Assembly: GCF_018139145.2 (NCBI RefSeq)
Contig: NC_059480.1
Coordinates: forward strand, 18,104,428-18,168,427
Source: Gymnogyps californianus
Lineage: Eukaryota; Chordata; Aves; Accipitriformes; Cathartidae
Length of the DNA: 64,000 bases
Direction of reading: 5' to 3'
Shown here: in pieces, positions 1 to 11,741 of the stretch
Position numbering within the stretch: the first letter of the stretch is position 1
Layout of the letters: each line of letters begins with the position of its first letter
Notes under the pieces: generated by a model
What the model was told of the DNA's origin: nothing
Databases searched by the model: none
What the model saw: only the letters and a program-made list of their open reading frames with translations
Program-made: the position numbers and the translations under genes

Positions 1-3000
1 ACAGAAAACTTGCTGCTTTAAAAAAAAAAAACCAGGAAGCCTAACAACCTTCTTTTCCGCTCACCCCAAATGTTAAAAACTAGACCCAAGTAGTGCATCT
101 TCCTCCAGCAAAGCTTGACTGACTGTGCTCTTCTGTAGAGTCGTTGGGATCTGTGCACATCTGTGCTTTCTCTAGCACTTGTTTTGGCTGAGCAAGGTCA
201 CCAGCTCCAGTCTGGCCCAGCCGTAGCACTGATGCTACAGAGAGGGCAGGTCTCTGCTTGCCAGCAGCTGTCCAGATGAGGTCTGCTTCCAAATTGCCTC
301 TGTGATACTGACTGTGCACTGATCTTCCCCCTTGCTCATCCTGGTATTTGTGTGACAGTGTGGGGCTGACAGAAGGGCTCTGGGTGTTAGTGATGGGGAA
401 ATGGGGGCATGTTGCTCTTTGTTTCACAGAATCCCTTTTTTCTCCTGTGTGCTTTCACCAAATATGAGCATAATAGCTGATGTGAGCAGGCAGCTAGAAA
501 TACATTACAGGCCTAGATGGGGTGAATCCAGACATGCAAGTTGTTACACTGATGTGCATCATTAGCCAAGGCGGGATTTACAGTCGGGGGTATGGAATGA
601 GCAGCAGTCAGAAGGAAGGAATGCTGCTTGACCATTCGCTGTCCAGCCGGCCCTTCACCTGTTGGGCTGTAACGCTTCAAAGGGTGCGTCACCGGCGAGC
701 CAGAGGCTGCGGCCCTGGTCAGCTGTAAGCCAAATGCTGGGCGAAGCTCCATCATTTGAAACAGCACTTAAACGGAATGAGGTTTTTATTGTATGTATGT
801 TGGGAATATTTTGCTCCATGTGAACATACCACAAGCTCATGTGCATCGGTAATAATGGAAGACAAATCTTGCATGTAGCGCCTGGGAGCTTTTCCAGCAG
901 ATGGTTTATTTTGGTGAATGTTACTATAGCAATAGAATAGTCTGCCTTTGTTCTCTGCAAAGCTTAAGCAATACAGAGCAGAGGTATGGGACTGAAAGCC
1001 CATTTTGAGTCTTAGGCTTCAGTCAGAAGTCCCTGAAGTTGAAATGTTGTCTCAGTAAGGGTGCTGGTCAGAGCTCGCAGCTCTCGGCCTGATCCAGATC
1101 TCTTCTCCCATGGAGCAGAGACAAGAATGAAGCTGAAATGGCTACAGGCAACGTTACTGTCAGTAGAACTGGAAACAAAGAGGGAATCACTGCTCTGATC
1201 CCATGGTCATTCAAAGTGAGACCTGCTATTGTGGTGCAAGAAACAAAAGCTGGACAAATGTACATTGTGTGAGTCTTTCTGGTGCTGTAATCCCTTCCCT
1301 TTGAATGGGTACCTGTATCCCATACTCCTGCATGTTCTGCTGATGCCAACCAGTGTGGTATGTGGTGTTTTTCAGGTAATTTGTTAGTAATGCCTTGTGT
1401 CATCTTACAAAATACTGTGTAGAGGGGAGGACATTGGGAGGAGAAAAAAAAATTCATTTCAGGTCATTCAGCAACCTGCCAGATGGCCAGATACTGCTGG
1501 GATATTTCTAGAGTCCAAGTAGAAATGCCGGGAATAGCTGGCTCAGAAGGACCTGAGGTCCTATATTGATGCCTTGGCCGAGCTGTGAACAGTCTGCTTC
1601 TATTCACAGGACATTTTGCCAAGCCTTTCATACTATAACAGGCATTTCAGGGTAGCCAGTATATTCCTGGCACTTGCTACAGGTTTGGTTCTCAGTGTGG
1701 CTGTGTAAGTCTGTATGCACAGAGCAGTTCCCACTGAGCCATGTACTGCCTGGGGCACCATCCAGGAGACTTGATTCTTGTGCTAAATGATTTTCTTGTG
1801 CCCGGAAGACCACTCCTGCCTCTGGCAGCGATGTTTCCCAGAGCTCCCTTGGCACAAGCAAATGTAAAAACCCCAGATAGCCCCGAACTGATTTCTGAGC
1901 TGCTACTCTGGGGCCACGTGGTAAGGTTACACTCAGGCAGTGAGATTTTTAGAGGAGCTTTTGGTGGCTGTGGAAGAAAAAGGCAATGTGTGCCAGGCTG
2001 GGGACACCAGGAGGGACATCTGGGAATTGGCCTGTCTGTTCTCGCTTCCCCAGCTCTGCCACTTGCTGTGTTTTTTCTCCACTGTGTAAACACACGCGGG
2101 AACTGTGTGGTTTAGGATTGAGAACGCACACAGAAAAGCATCCACTGTCTTGGCTTTCCCCCACAGCTGCTCCATGTTTTCCTGCTTAGGAGAATGTCCT
2201 GGACAGGAGTTGAGGGGAGGGGGGAAGAAGAGCTGGAGGAGCATTGACAGAGGCTGCTGCTGGTTAAAGGGCAAAGCAAATAGATTAGCAGTGTGAAGGA
2301 GGAGAGGTGACAGCCACACCGCAAATCTGAGTTGCTGTGCGCTGAGCGGGAAGGGGCAGCTCGGTGGGATGGTGCTCGAGGGAAGACATGCTGCTCCTCT
2401 GGGCAGAGCAACCGTGAGGAGCGTTTTCTAGCAAGTGCAAATCGACTTTTTGCCGGAGGGCTGATGATTGAGAAGTGGCTCCTCTTCGCTGGAGTATGCA
2501 CGGTAAGTGGCTTCAGGGGTTTCAGCCTGTTTGTGCCTCTCTCTGGAGAGAAGGCTGTGCACGCAATGAATGGCTCACTGATTGCTCGTGCATTTGGTAT
2601 CAGTAGATGGGGTTTCCCTTTGGGGACTTCCCCAGCTGAGCTCTGCAATCGGAGCCTGCTCCGCTGCGGAGCGCCCAGGTCCTTCCCAGCTTCCCACGCA
2701 GTGGGCAGCCCCTCAGGTACGTGTGCTCAGGCCCCGTAAGTTCATAAAGGATAAACCTCTTCCACCCACACGGCAGCTTGGGAGGATGCTGGCCCTGTGC
2801 CTCAGTGAGACACGCGTCTAGCTCAGGCTGGTTTCGCTCAGGGGCACTGCTTAAAAGACACCAGACAGCACAAGGACAAGAGGTCCTTCTATGGGGCGTT
2901 TTTGAGAGTTTGTGGTACAAAACAATGTGTCCTGACTATAGAATGATCCTATACATGCAAATTTTTTTTCCTAACCTCTACGTATTTCTTCAGTTTACTA

Positions 3001-3132
3001 ATCGGGCTGCTGAGGAAGCTGCTGTGTGACCACCTGAGGTGTCACAGGGCGCTTGGTTGAGGTGCTGAGCTTTGCTCAGTTGCCAAGGTGCTGCTTGGGA
3101 AATTTGGAAATGGCCAACCTGTGACTTTGTGT
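1..3132. other. Intergenic flank, GC-rich, no recognised gene
   Basis: Open frames occur on both strands, as expected for GC-rich random sequence, and none resembles a known protein. In human synteny PSMD1 lies upstream of ARMC9, but I see no PSMD1 coding sequence here. The only item of note is a short frame at 2464-2502 ending at a perfect donor, described in the findings. Confidence 0.6.
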
Positions 3133-3158
3133 AAAAATAAATAAATAAATAAATAAAA
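3133..3158. repeat. (AAAT)n microsatellite
   Basis: Five consecutive ATAA-type tetranucleotide units within an A-rich run. Confidence 0.9.
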
Positions 3159-3194
3159 TGTAAAGAGGCTGTAACAGCCCCAGGAGAGTTCAAA

Positions 3195-3340
3195 TAAACC
3201 TCTAGGAAGAGTCTAGAAATGTTCTGGAGATACAGCAGAAAACCTCTAGAAAGACTAGAAAAACTAACAGTGAATGGCCAGGAAGCCTCCAGAAATCTTC
3301 TGGAAAGGTGCTAGAAAACATCCAAGAAGGCTCTGGATCC
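3195..3340 (-). repeat. Short degenerate array, reverse orientation of the 8.6-9.1 kb minisatellite
   Basis: CTAGAAAG, TCTAGAAAT, CCAGAAAT and GCTAGAAAAC recur about every 20 bp. These are reverse complements of the CTTTCTAG units of the larger array 5.3 kb away. Copies are diverged and partial. Confidence 0.6.
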
Positions 3341-6300
3341 TACCCCCATGCTAAGGTGTGTGACCAGTTTCCCTGGGGACAGATAGGGCTGGTAACTGTG
3401 GGACCGGCTCAGTGCTGTGCTTGGGGGACGGAGGCCACCGCTGCCTTTCTGATCTCCAGTTTGGAGAGGGCATGGTGGGAGCCTAGAAAGCCTCGCTGCT
3501 GCTTTAAATAATGTCATTTAGTGACAGTGACTCATTAGCGCTGATTTCTTAGGAAGTGCTGTTCTCCTGGGCCTGTCTGGGGATGCTGCGGAGGGACCCA
3601 CCCCTGGGGTGTTTGCCAGGGGCTAATTGGACCTAATGCTCCCGGGTTTGCCAGAGAGAGAGGCCAAGGTGGCAGGAAACATGCTTCTGTCCCTCCTGAC
3701 TAATGGGCCTCATCCCCCTTAACCCTGGTGAGAAATAAATCACTTCAAAAGCATGCCGCTTCTGACAGATCCCATAGTCTCTCCAGGATGCCCTGGACAT
3801 GTCCTCAGTCTCCCCTTTCCACTCGTTAACTCGGGTGCTATCCCCCCTGCTTGGCACTGTGCTGGGGACCAAAGCGGGGATGGAGATGTTGGACGTAAAG
3901 CTCCCAGGGCAAGGGGTCTTCAAGGAGCAGGCCGACAGCCCCTGGCATTGCTCCTCTGCCCCAGCGGGCACTCAGCAGGTCTCGTCCTCCCACCTCTCCC
4001 CATCACAGCAGTGCCGCCCTCCCTATCTCTCCCCTTCCTTCCAGGGCCAGGCGAAGCTCTTCCTCCTCGCCATTCAACACGAAGGTTGGGCGCCGCTGAT
4101 AATGATGATGACGTTGGCCATTTATCTCCCTGCATCCTGGAGGCTGGAGTGTCCCCCACCCTCACCCCTGCCAGACCCCAGCCTGCCCCAGGCCTTCCCC
4201 TGCCTGCTGCTCTCGGCGTTGGTGACGGGTTGGGTTTTCAGCCCAGCTTTGGGCCCACCTTAACCCTGCAGTAGTGGCAGGATGGGGGAGATGGGGAGCA
4301 CAGACATTGCAGGACTGTGCAAGGCTTGTGGTGTTTGCTTGCAACCTCTGATGGGACCAGTGGGCCTGAAGGCCTTCACCCAAGGGTGCTGATCTTTCCC
4401 CAGGGTGGCTTCATGTGGAAGCAAGGGTCTTTGCTCCCTCAGTGAAGATAACTGGTTTTGGCAGACCTGGATCAATGTGTTTCTCCAACACGGGTGGGAT
4501 TGTGTTGGCCCATGCTCTGTGCCTTGGGAGGAGAAGCTGCCCCAGCCCCTGCTGCTGGGCTCCAGCTCAGGACTGGCTTGACTTGGCTTCTGAAATCCTG
4601 CTCTGTGTGGGCAAATAGTCCAGCTGGCAGCAGCTCGGGTCCAGAGTTTTGTTCTGAGGTCTGTACTCCAGTTCCTGGCATTGGCTGCACAACTAAAGCT
4701 CTGGTTTTTGCTCAGAAGTACTGTGCAGATACTCAGGTGAGCGATCGGTGTCTCTTCCAGCACATGGGGGAATCGATGTTACCCACATACTGCAGAGGGG
4801 TGACTCGAGGCCAATCCTGTTTCTGCCCAAGTCCTTCGGAGACCAGCGCATCAGAGGTCCTGGAGACCATAACCCCAGACGTCCCAACCCTGTGCACTTG
4901 GTCTGATGGACCCTGCTGCCTGGCACCTGTGTGCAGCTGTGTGTTTAAGCAACACGTATGTCTGGGTTTTTTTCTTTGTGTTTGCAAAGCATGTGCAGAA
5001 AATGGACAGTGGAGGGTCTCTACTGTAAGGGTCTGGGTGAAGCAGGTCCTGGCGAGCAGGGCAGGGTGCCTGGGGGGGACACCCTGGGGCTCGCTGCCCG
5101 CTGCCTTGGTGCAGGGCTGGCCAAGGGGAAGGGCAGTCGCTTGGTGGCAACAGCATCCCTGGCCAAGGGTATAAATAGCTGCTCTGGTGACCCAGGGAAG
5201 AATTGCTGCATAGGCGAGGTTAATTGTCAGCAGAAATTATGGGGACATTGTTCCTCCAAAGATAACCTGCTAGGGATGAAGCGCGGAGCAATTTTTTCCC
5301 CTTCAGAGTGAAGGAAAAAGACCTGAAATATTGGTGCAGTGTCTTTGTTCTCAGCTTTAGGCTGGCTCTCCCATTTAATTGTTTTTCTCCATTCCGTGTC
5401 AATGAGAACCAAGATGGATTAACTTTTTGTTTCCCCACCATGTCCTCCCAAGAGGAGAAGCTGAGATAGCTCCTGTAGGGCTGGGCAAATTCTCTGTTTG
5501 CTTTAACTTCACACAGATATCTTTTTTATTTTTAGCTTAAGCATGAAATCTGGGGTTCAGGGATGAAGAAGCAGCAGCTGAAAATAACTTGCTGGAAACA
5601 TCTGCATTGGACAGCAGAGTTCATGGGCTCACTCATAGATGAAACCTGCTGCTTGCTTGTCTTGTGGGCCCAGAGGTTTGCAATTTGTCCCCGAGTGATC
5701 AGGCAGGTGGCTATCGGTCTGTGTCAGTGGTGTGGGACAGATGGCCATCGGTCTGTGTTGGTGGCAGCATCAAAGCTCTGCCCACGCGATGAAGGCAGTG
5801 AGGCTCTCTGGGACTGTCACTGGGACTGGGGATGTTTGTCCCGATGATGAAGCTCTCTGTCCTGCTGTTTCTGTACACCCAGTTTCCCAGACTATTTTCT
5901 CCGTATTATTTTTTTTTAATGGAGCATCTCTAGCTCTTCCCTCCTCCCAGCCCCCTGCCATTTTTGGCTGGAAAGCCTTGCTGTTACTGCAAGCCAAGCC
6001 CTCTCACGCATTAGTGTTCACCTTGGTTGGGGGCTTAATGACCCGTCTTAGATGAGCACATGCCAGAAAGCCCAGCTGGGGCTCCCTTCGGCCCGGGGCA
6101 CTGAGCCGCCGTCATCCTCCATGGAGGCACCCCCAGCCCCACAAAGGCAGTCGGTCTCTTCTGGTTGTCAGCTCGGTCCCTGTACGGATCTCTGAAGGGT
6201 GATCTCTGCCACAGCTGGAAAGGTACCAGGGGCTGATCTATCAGGATGGAGGAGCAGAGAAAGTGCTGGAGGACTCCCTCCTGCCTCCATCCCAGCCCAT

Positions 6301-8589
6301 ACCAGGGTGGTGGCAGTGGCAAGAAGGTTTTGCGGAGGTTGGAGAAAGCAGCGTCTCCTCTCCAGGTGGGCACTTGAGGGATGGGGGAGGCTGACATTGC
6401 AGGGCAATAGGTTGAGCCCTGGATGCTCCTGTCCTCATCTGCAAAGTCCTGCTGGGAGAAGAAAGCTCTGGCTCCTTTGACACTGGGCTGCAAGGTGCCT
6501 GGGAGTGTCCTTCACCATTTTGCAATGGAGCTGAAAGGAGCTTTTGGGGACCCACCAGCCAGTCCCTCCTCCCTCCCTGCTCTGTGCTGAGCAGGCCAAG
6601 AGGCTTCTGGATCTCAAGGAGAGCTGAGTTCACCTTGTCGCCTCCTTCATGCATCCCGTGGCACAAAATCAAAGTCTCCGTTGTGCCTCTCCTGGTCAGG
6701 GACTTCGGTTACAGGAAATTACTGAAGAAAGGTCCGCATATAAATAGCCTGGCACGGGCTGACCGCATCCTTCTGGGGAAAGCTGGGGAGAGGTGAAACT
6801 TGAGGCTCGGCAGCAGCTAAACAAGCCCCATCCAAGGGAGACAGAGCAGCTTTATGATAGCCTGATGCTGGGGAGAGCAGGGAGGTTTTGCAATTCCATT
6901 GCCTTGGTTTTCCTTGCAGACAGCCCTGGGGAAGCATTGCTGTGTAATTCAGTATGTGAGCAGCGTCTGAACTGCTGGGCAAGTGTCCTGCCGGAGCACA
7001 GGACATTGGTCCAAGCAAACCCCTCTGCCCCACAGCCAGTCCCAGTAGGAGCCAGTCGTGCTCCAACCCAACCAACAATAACGTGTCATCAACTAAAAAC
7101 TCGAATGCTCCTTCAAAGTATTCATTGAAAATCCAAACTGAAATCTTTTTTGGCAACTAAAAGCTGAAGTTTGACTCAGAAAATAAAAGGATGTTTAAGC
7201 TTTGAAAAATGTTCCTCTCTTCCCTGCTTGCTTTTATTTTTAATGCAACCACTTGGAAAGGCTACTGCAAGAAGACATTTCCTGCAAAATCGTCCACTTG
7301 GGCACAGAGAATAGCCTTCTGTTTTTCAATCAAGCAACAGGTTATGATCCAGTCCAGGACCTGCAGCTGGCAGAGTCGGTGCCCAGCCACAGGAATGCTC
7401 AGCCCCCGGCCGAGGTGGCAGTGACACCTGCCCCAAGAAAAACCTAAACTATGGAGCTGGGGTGATGCCCCAGGTGACGATGAATGTCATCCCTTGGACA
7501 CACAGGGCAGTGGAGTCCTGCTTTTCAGGTTTGAGGCACAAGCTTTGCATCTTCCTGACCTTACCCCAGGTGCTGGCCAGCGGGTGGGTGTTCACCCCTG
7601 GGCAGCATCTCCCCAAAAAGGTGTCTCTGCCTAAGCACCCTAGGAGCATGGCAAAGCCTGTGCAAGGCAGCGTGTGCACAGCAGCCTTGCCTGCGCGCTG
7701 GAAGGAGACTTCTGCAAGAATGGGAGCAGAAAAAGAAGAAAAAATAGGATCGAGCAAAGCCCAGATCCCACACAGCCCTTCCCACCATCCTGCCCAGAGC
7801 ATGATGTGAGTCCTGTTTGGCTGCTCAGAGGAGAAAGCCAGCTGGATGCACACCATCCTGAAGATGGGAAAAGGAGAAAATCAGCATAAAATCCCTCTCT
7901 TTTCCCATGGGCAGTGCCTGATCATCACCAAAGCAAAGCAGGAGAGAGGGAACACAGAGCTGCCTTTACAGACAAGGAGGGCACCTGCAGCTGGCCTGCT
8001 CCAAAACCTTGGGACCATGCTCTAAGAGAGTCTCTTACTCCTTCAAAAAGTTAGAGGGACAGGTGACAAACAGGAGGAGGAGGAGGAGTTCACAGCCCCA
8101 TCACCTTCCTTCAGCTGGAGCAAGAAGGAACCCAGAAGGCTGCACACGCAGCAGCGGCAAGTGGGCTATAAATGGCCAAGGGGCCCAGTCCTTCCTCCCG
8201 CTGGAGACGGACTAAATGCCTGATAGGCTCTAGCATGGCAAAAGTCAACTAAATATTTAAAGTTTGCTATTGTGAGATCTCTGTAGAAGTGTATGCAACA
8301 GAAGGAAGAAACCTGTGGCAGTAGACATACTCTATATATACACAGAGTATGTCTATTATTTGTATTATTATATATAGAAGTTTCATGTATATAAACGTTA
8401 TGTTTGTTTATATACATAAAACTTTGGTGTTTAGTATACAAATCGCCAAACCCAGAAATTCAGATTACCAGCTCAATCACGTACCTACCTGACCAACATA
8501 CCAGTGCACGCTGTAACTACAAAGCCAATTTGAATGCTAGTTGTCACGCTCCAGGTGAGCAACGAGAACACAACCTAACGGTTAGAATA
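3341..8589. other. Intergenic flank, no recognised gene
   Basis: This is GC-rich single-copy-looking sequence with scattered chance open frames; the longest is 238 codons at 4458-5174 and lacks an ATG at its start. Three TATAAATRG sequences occur at 5170, 6739 and 8167. The second lies 126 bp before a short ATG frame that resembles a secreted peptide (see findings). I see no convincing multi-exon gene. Confidence 0.55.
8322..8355. repeat. 12-bp perfect inverted repeat in an AT-rich patch
   Basis: TAGACATACTCT at 8322-8333 pairs perfectly with AGAGTATGTCTA at 8344-8355 around a 10-nt AT-rich loop. Further TATATA sequence follows to about 8415. It could be cruciform-forming or a relic of a small inverted-repeat element. 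Confidence 0.75.
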
Positions 8590-9125
8590 GAAATTTCCTG
8601 TCGCTTCCTAGGAATTCCTTGGTGCTCTCTAAAAATGTTCATGTGCTTTCTAGAAATTTCAGTGGGCTTTCTAGGAATTTCCCACAACTTTCTAGGAATT
8701 CAGACTGGACTCTAGGAATTTTCCCTTACTTTCTGGGAATTTCTTTGTGCTTTTCAGGAACATCCTTGGTCTTTTGAGGAATTGCAGAGAGCTTTGTAGG
8801 GATTACGGACTGGAATTCCAGGGTGCTTTCTGAACAGTTTGATGTGCTTCCTAGCAATTCCAGCTGGCTTTCACACGCTTTTCTTCCAGTGCTTTCTAGG
8901 TCTTTGCCTGTGCTTTCTAGGAATTTTCAGGTGCTTTCTAGGAATGACAGAGCCAGGTCTAGAAATAACCAAGTGCTTTCTAGAGATTGCAGAGCACTTC
9001 CTAGAAACTTCCCAGTACTTTCTAGCAATTCCCCATTGCTTTCTAGAAACAGCAGACTGCTTTCTAGGCACTGTTGAGTGCTTTCTAAGACTTGCAGTGT
9101 TTTTCCTAGGAATATCTTTGATCCA
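8590..9125 (+). repeat. Degenerate 21-bp minisatellite of CTTTCTAGGAATTT-type units
   Basis: About two dozen diverged units occur in head-to-tail order. The first unit starts, at 8646, 8667 and 8688, are exactly 21 bp apart; later spacings vary by a base or two. Because 21 is a multiple of three, frames crossing it encode artificial seven-residue repeats (FLGI/FLEI). Many units contain TTCTAGGAA or TTCTAGAA palindromes. Confidence 0.88.
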
Positions 9126-11559
9126 AACTCCAGGCTGTCAACATCCTCCAAGAAGCCACAGGGCTACAAAAAAAATTTCTCTGCAGTGCGCAGCAACTGT
9201 TTTTTAAAATAAATAGAAGGGGGCATACCTATCTTTATCTTTGAATAGTGATGCAGCGGCAAACCCTGGAAGCACAGCAGTCCTTTGAGCTGCTGCAGTT
9301 TTGCCATGGTCCAGATGTTTTTGCACCATCTGGAATTCTCAACACAAATAAATCCACGGATATGGCAAAGCAGAGAGTATCTAGAGCGCTTGAGCAGGAG
9401 AGGATGTCCCTGTGAGTGAAGCTGAGGTTTACTATAGCAATGCACCTGCCCAAGGGAGGATGGCAAAGAAAGACAGGCATTGCACAAGATGTCGGATGCT
9501 CATCTTCCCTTCCAGAACAAATGCTGCCCATGGCTCTGACCAATTCCTGCATCAGGAAACCTCACGCCTGATTTTAGCATTGCTAGATTATTCGCCTTGG
9601 GGCTCTTGTGTCCAAGTTCAGCCAACGCATTCCCTTTCTGCTTGCAACAACCCCGGACAAGCAGCCAGCCTCCTCCACCTGAGTCCTTCTGGCTTGCAGA
9701 AGGACACACTGACACCGCTCCACTGACTCTGTCCTGGGCTTGTACCATCTTCAAACAACACATGGCAGAGCACCGCAATGCAAACTGCAGTGCCCTGCAG
9801 ATTTCTCTGCAATGCACTGAGAGCGGTGGGGTCCTCACTGGCATTTCAGGAATCTGCTCTTCTGTTCCTTTGCCCCCGCCTGTTGTGATGCGCTTGCTGG
9901 GAGTGCTGGGGAGGGAGGGAGCCTGAAGAAAACTGGTGAGGTTTCTCCTGATTTCCTGGAGAAGCTCCTTCCCTAGCAGGATTTCTTTAACTGAGAACAT
10001 CTCCCAAGTACACTGAGTTGGGGAATGAGAAGTTTTCAAGGGCCTCTGGCACAGGCAGAGGTGATGGATGAAGTGACCTGTTCCTGGCACCTTTTTGTCC
10101 ATCACATGAAAGGCAAATAATTAAAAACTGGGCGGTTTGGCACAACCCTGGCCCAAACCATTGCTCTGTCTCTTACTGGGACAACCATAATTTGAAGAAG
10201 CAAGGCATGGGGGGGCACAGATTTGTCAAGGCTGCTTCTGCCCTTCATAAGATACTTAACCTCTTCCTTTCCTTTTCCAAAAAGCAACAGTCTGCCTCAG
10301 TGTTTTATTCACAAATACCAACCCATTGCTGGCTGGCCATGGAGCAGTGGTGAAATAACTCCCACGGGTTATGGATGGAGCGCTAGTGCCTGCTCACCAT
10401 CTGTCATAACTCTGCTTCCCATCACCTCACTCTTTCCAAACATTTCACCTATCAAGCTGATAATTTTAGGTCTGGCAAGAATGTTCAAGGGTGATTTTTT
10501 TTTTCCTGTTCCTTAATTATTTTTTTTTAAATTGCATAAGGAGAAGAAGAATACCCTTAGATCATGAGCCAAGGGAAGGCTGTACCCTGAACTGCATTCA
10601 CCCACGCTGGTGTTGGAAAGTTTGGCTGGGAAATGGTCTTGGTGGAGAGCAGTGCCTCTGAGCTGGCTGGTGAGATTAGCTTTTGGGTTTTGTGAGGTTA
10701 TTAAGGGTCAAAATCCGTGTGTGGGGGGCAGATGCAAATCTCTGCGTTCAGTTTCGGCTGCCCACCTTAGGAGCTTTTTAAAGGAAGAAAGATGGTGCTG
10801 TGCTGTGTCTGGTTGTGGGACGTGCAGAGAACATGGGTCTTCTTAGGTGTTCATGGTGCAAAACAAGGCTGCACAGGGTGAGCCCGAAACCCTGGGCAGG
10901 ACATCACTGGTGGTACAACATCATTTTCCTGTGCCTAGCAAATGCTTGCTAGAAACTTGGTGTTAATGGCAAGAAGTTCATTAACACCACCGTTAATTAA
11001 AAATGGGACAAAGCCTCGATAAGGGGCTTGGCCAATCCTTCTGTTTGTTTTGGTCAGGCTTTCATCAGGTAACGACATGTTGGACACATGCCTGCCAGCG
11101 CCGTGCGTGCACGACCCACAGGGACGATCTTGGCGTCCCTCACCCCGGCTGTGTTGGGGCTGCGATTCGGGCTCATCGCGCAGTGCTCAGTCTCGGCAAG
11201 GCTCTGCCCTTTTTGCCCGACATCTTTGTCAAACGATCCTTCCAAGCTGTGAGGTAAGTGGAGCAGGCAGCCTTGGCCACGGGCTGTTTTAACCACAGCG
11301 GGAATTACTCCCAGCGTTTCCATCCCCTCAGAGAGCGCAGCGCTCGGTGGCAGGTGTGGTGGGGCCAAATACTGCCGGATGGCTGTAATGACTGTAATTA
11401 AGAAATCATGTAATTGTGCAACTGAAAGCTACGGGCCTACGGACAAGCACACGGCGTGGTGCGCTTTTAGAAGACTTCTGGCCTGCCCAGGATGGCAAGA
11501 GGGTACAAACACATAAGTTAAAACAGTAGATCATTTTAAAAAATGAACTTGACCCCGAA
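9126..11559. other. Intergenic flank leading into the ARMC9 promoter
   Basis: No recognisable gene. Moderately GC-rich with chance open frames; CpG frequency rises after about 11,080. Confidence 0.55.
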
Positions 11560-11647
11560 CTCTCTTCAAGTTAACGTCAGAGGGTGGGAACCGGCGAACA
11601 GCGATTCCCCGCCACCGCCCGCGGGAAGCTGCAGCTCCCCACCCCGC

Positions 11648-11663
11648 CCTCCAGGGGGCGCTG
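11648..11663 (+). promoter_or_regulatory. CTCF-like core motif
   Basis: CCTCCAGGGGGCGCTG differs from the well-known CTCF core (CCASYAGRKGGCRS) at a single early position. It is at the upstream edge of the CpG island, where promoter-proximal insulator sites often occur. Assigned by motif only. Confidence 0.55.
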
Positions 11664-11690
11664 CCCGCCGGCACGGAGGAGAATCCCCTT

Positions 11691-11741
11691 GTCACGTGAC
11701 GCCCCCTTCCCGGCCTGGGATTGGCTGAGAGGGATCACGTG
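11691..11741 (+). promoter_or_regulatory. Paired E-boxes flanking an inverted CCAAT box
   Basis: GTCACGTGAC at 11691-11700 is a perfect 10-bp palindrome of the USF, TFE3 and TFEB (CLEAR) type. A second CACGTG lies at 11736-11741. Between them, ATTGG at 11720-11724 is an inverted CCAAT (NF-Y) box. The cluster probably forms the core upstream element of the ARMC9 promoter. Confidence 0.55.

Noticed and set aside
3799..4274. Two overlapping plus-strand frames of over 150 codons
   Set aside because: Pro/Leu/Ser-rich composition typical of GC-rich non-coding DNA, with no domain and no gene context.
4458..5174. 238-codon open frame in the 5' flank, Cys-rich
   Set aside because: It starts at TTG rather than ATG, has no recognisable domain, and lies in GC-rich sequence where long open frames on both strands are common.
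8823..9207. Frames encoding repeated FLGI/FLEI or LSRN motifs
   Set aside because: These are by-products of the 21-bp minisatellite, whose period is a multiple of three. All such frames follow the repeat and not a gene.
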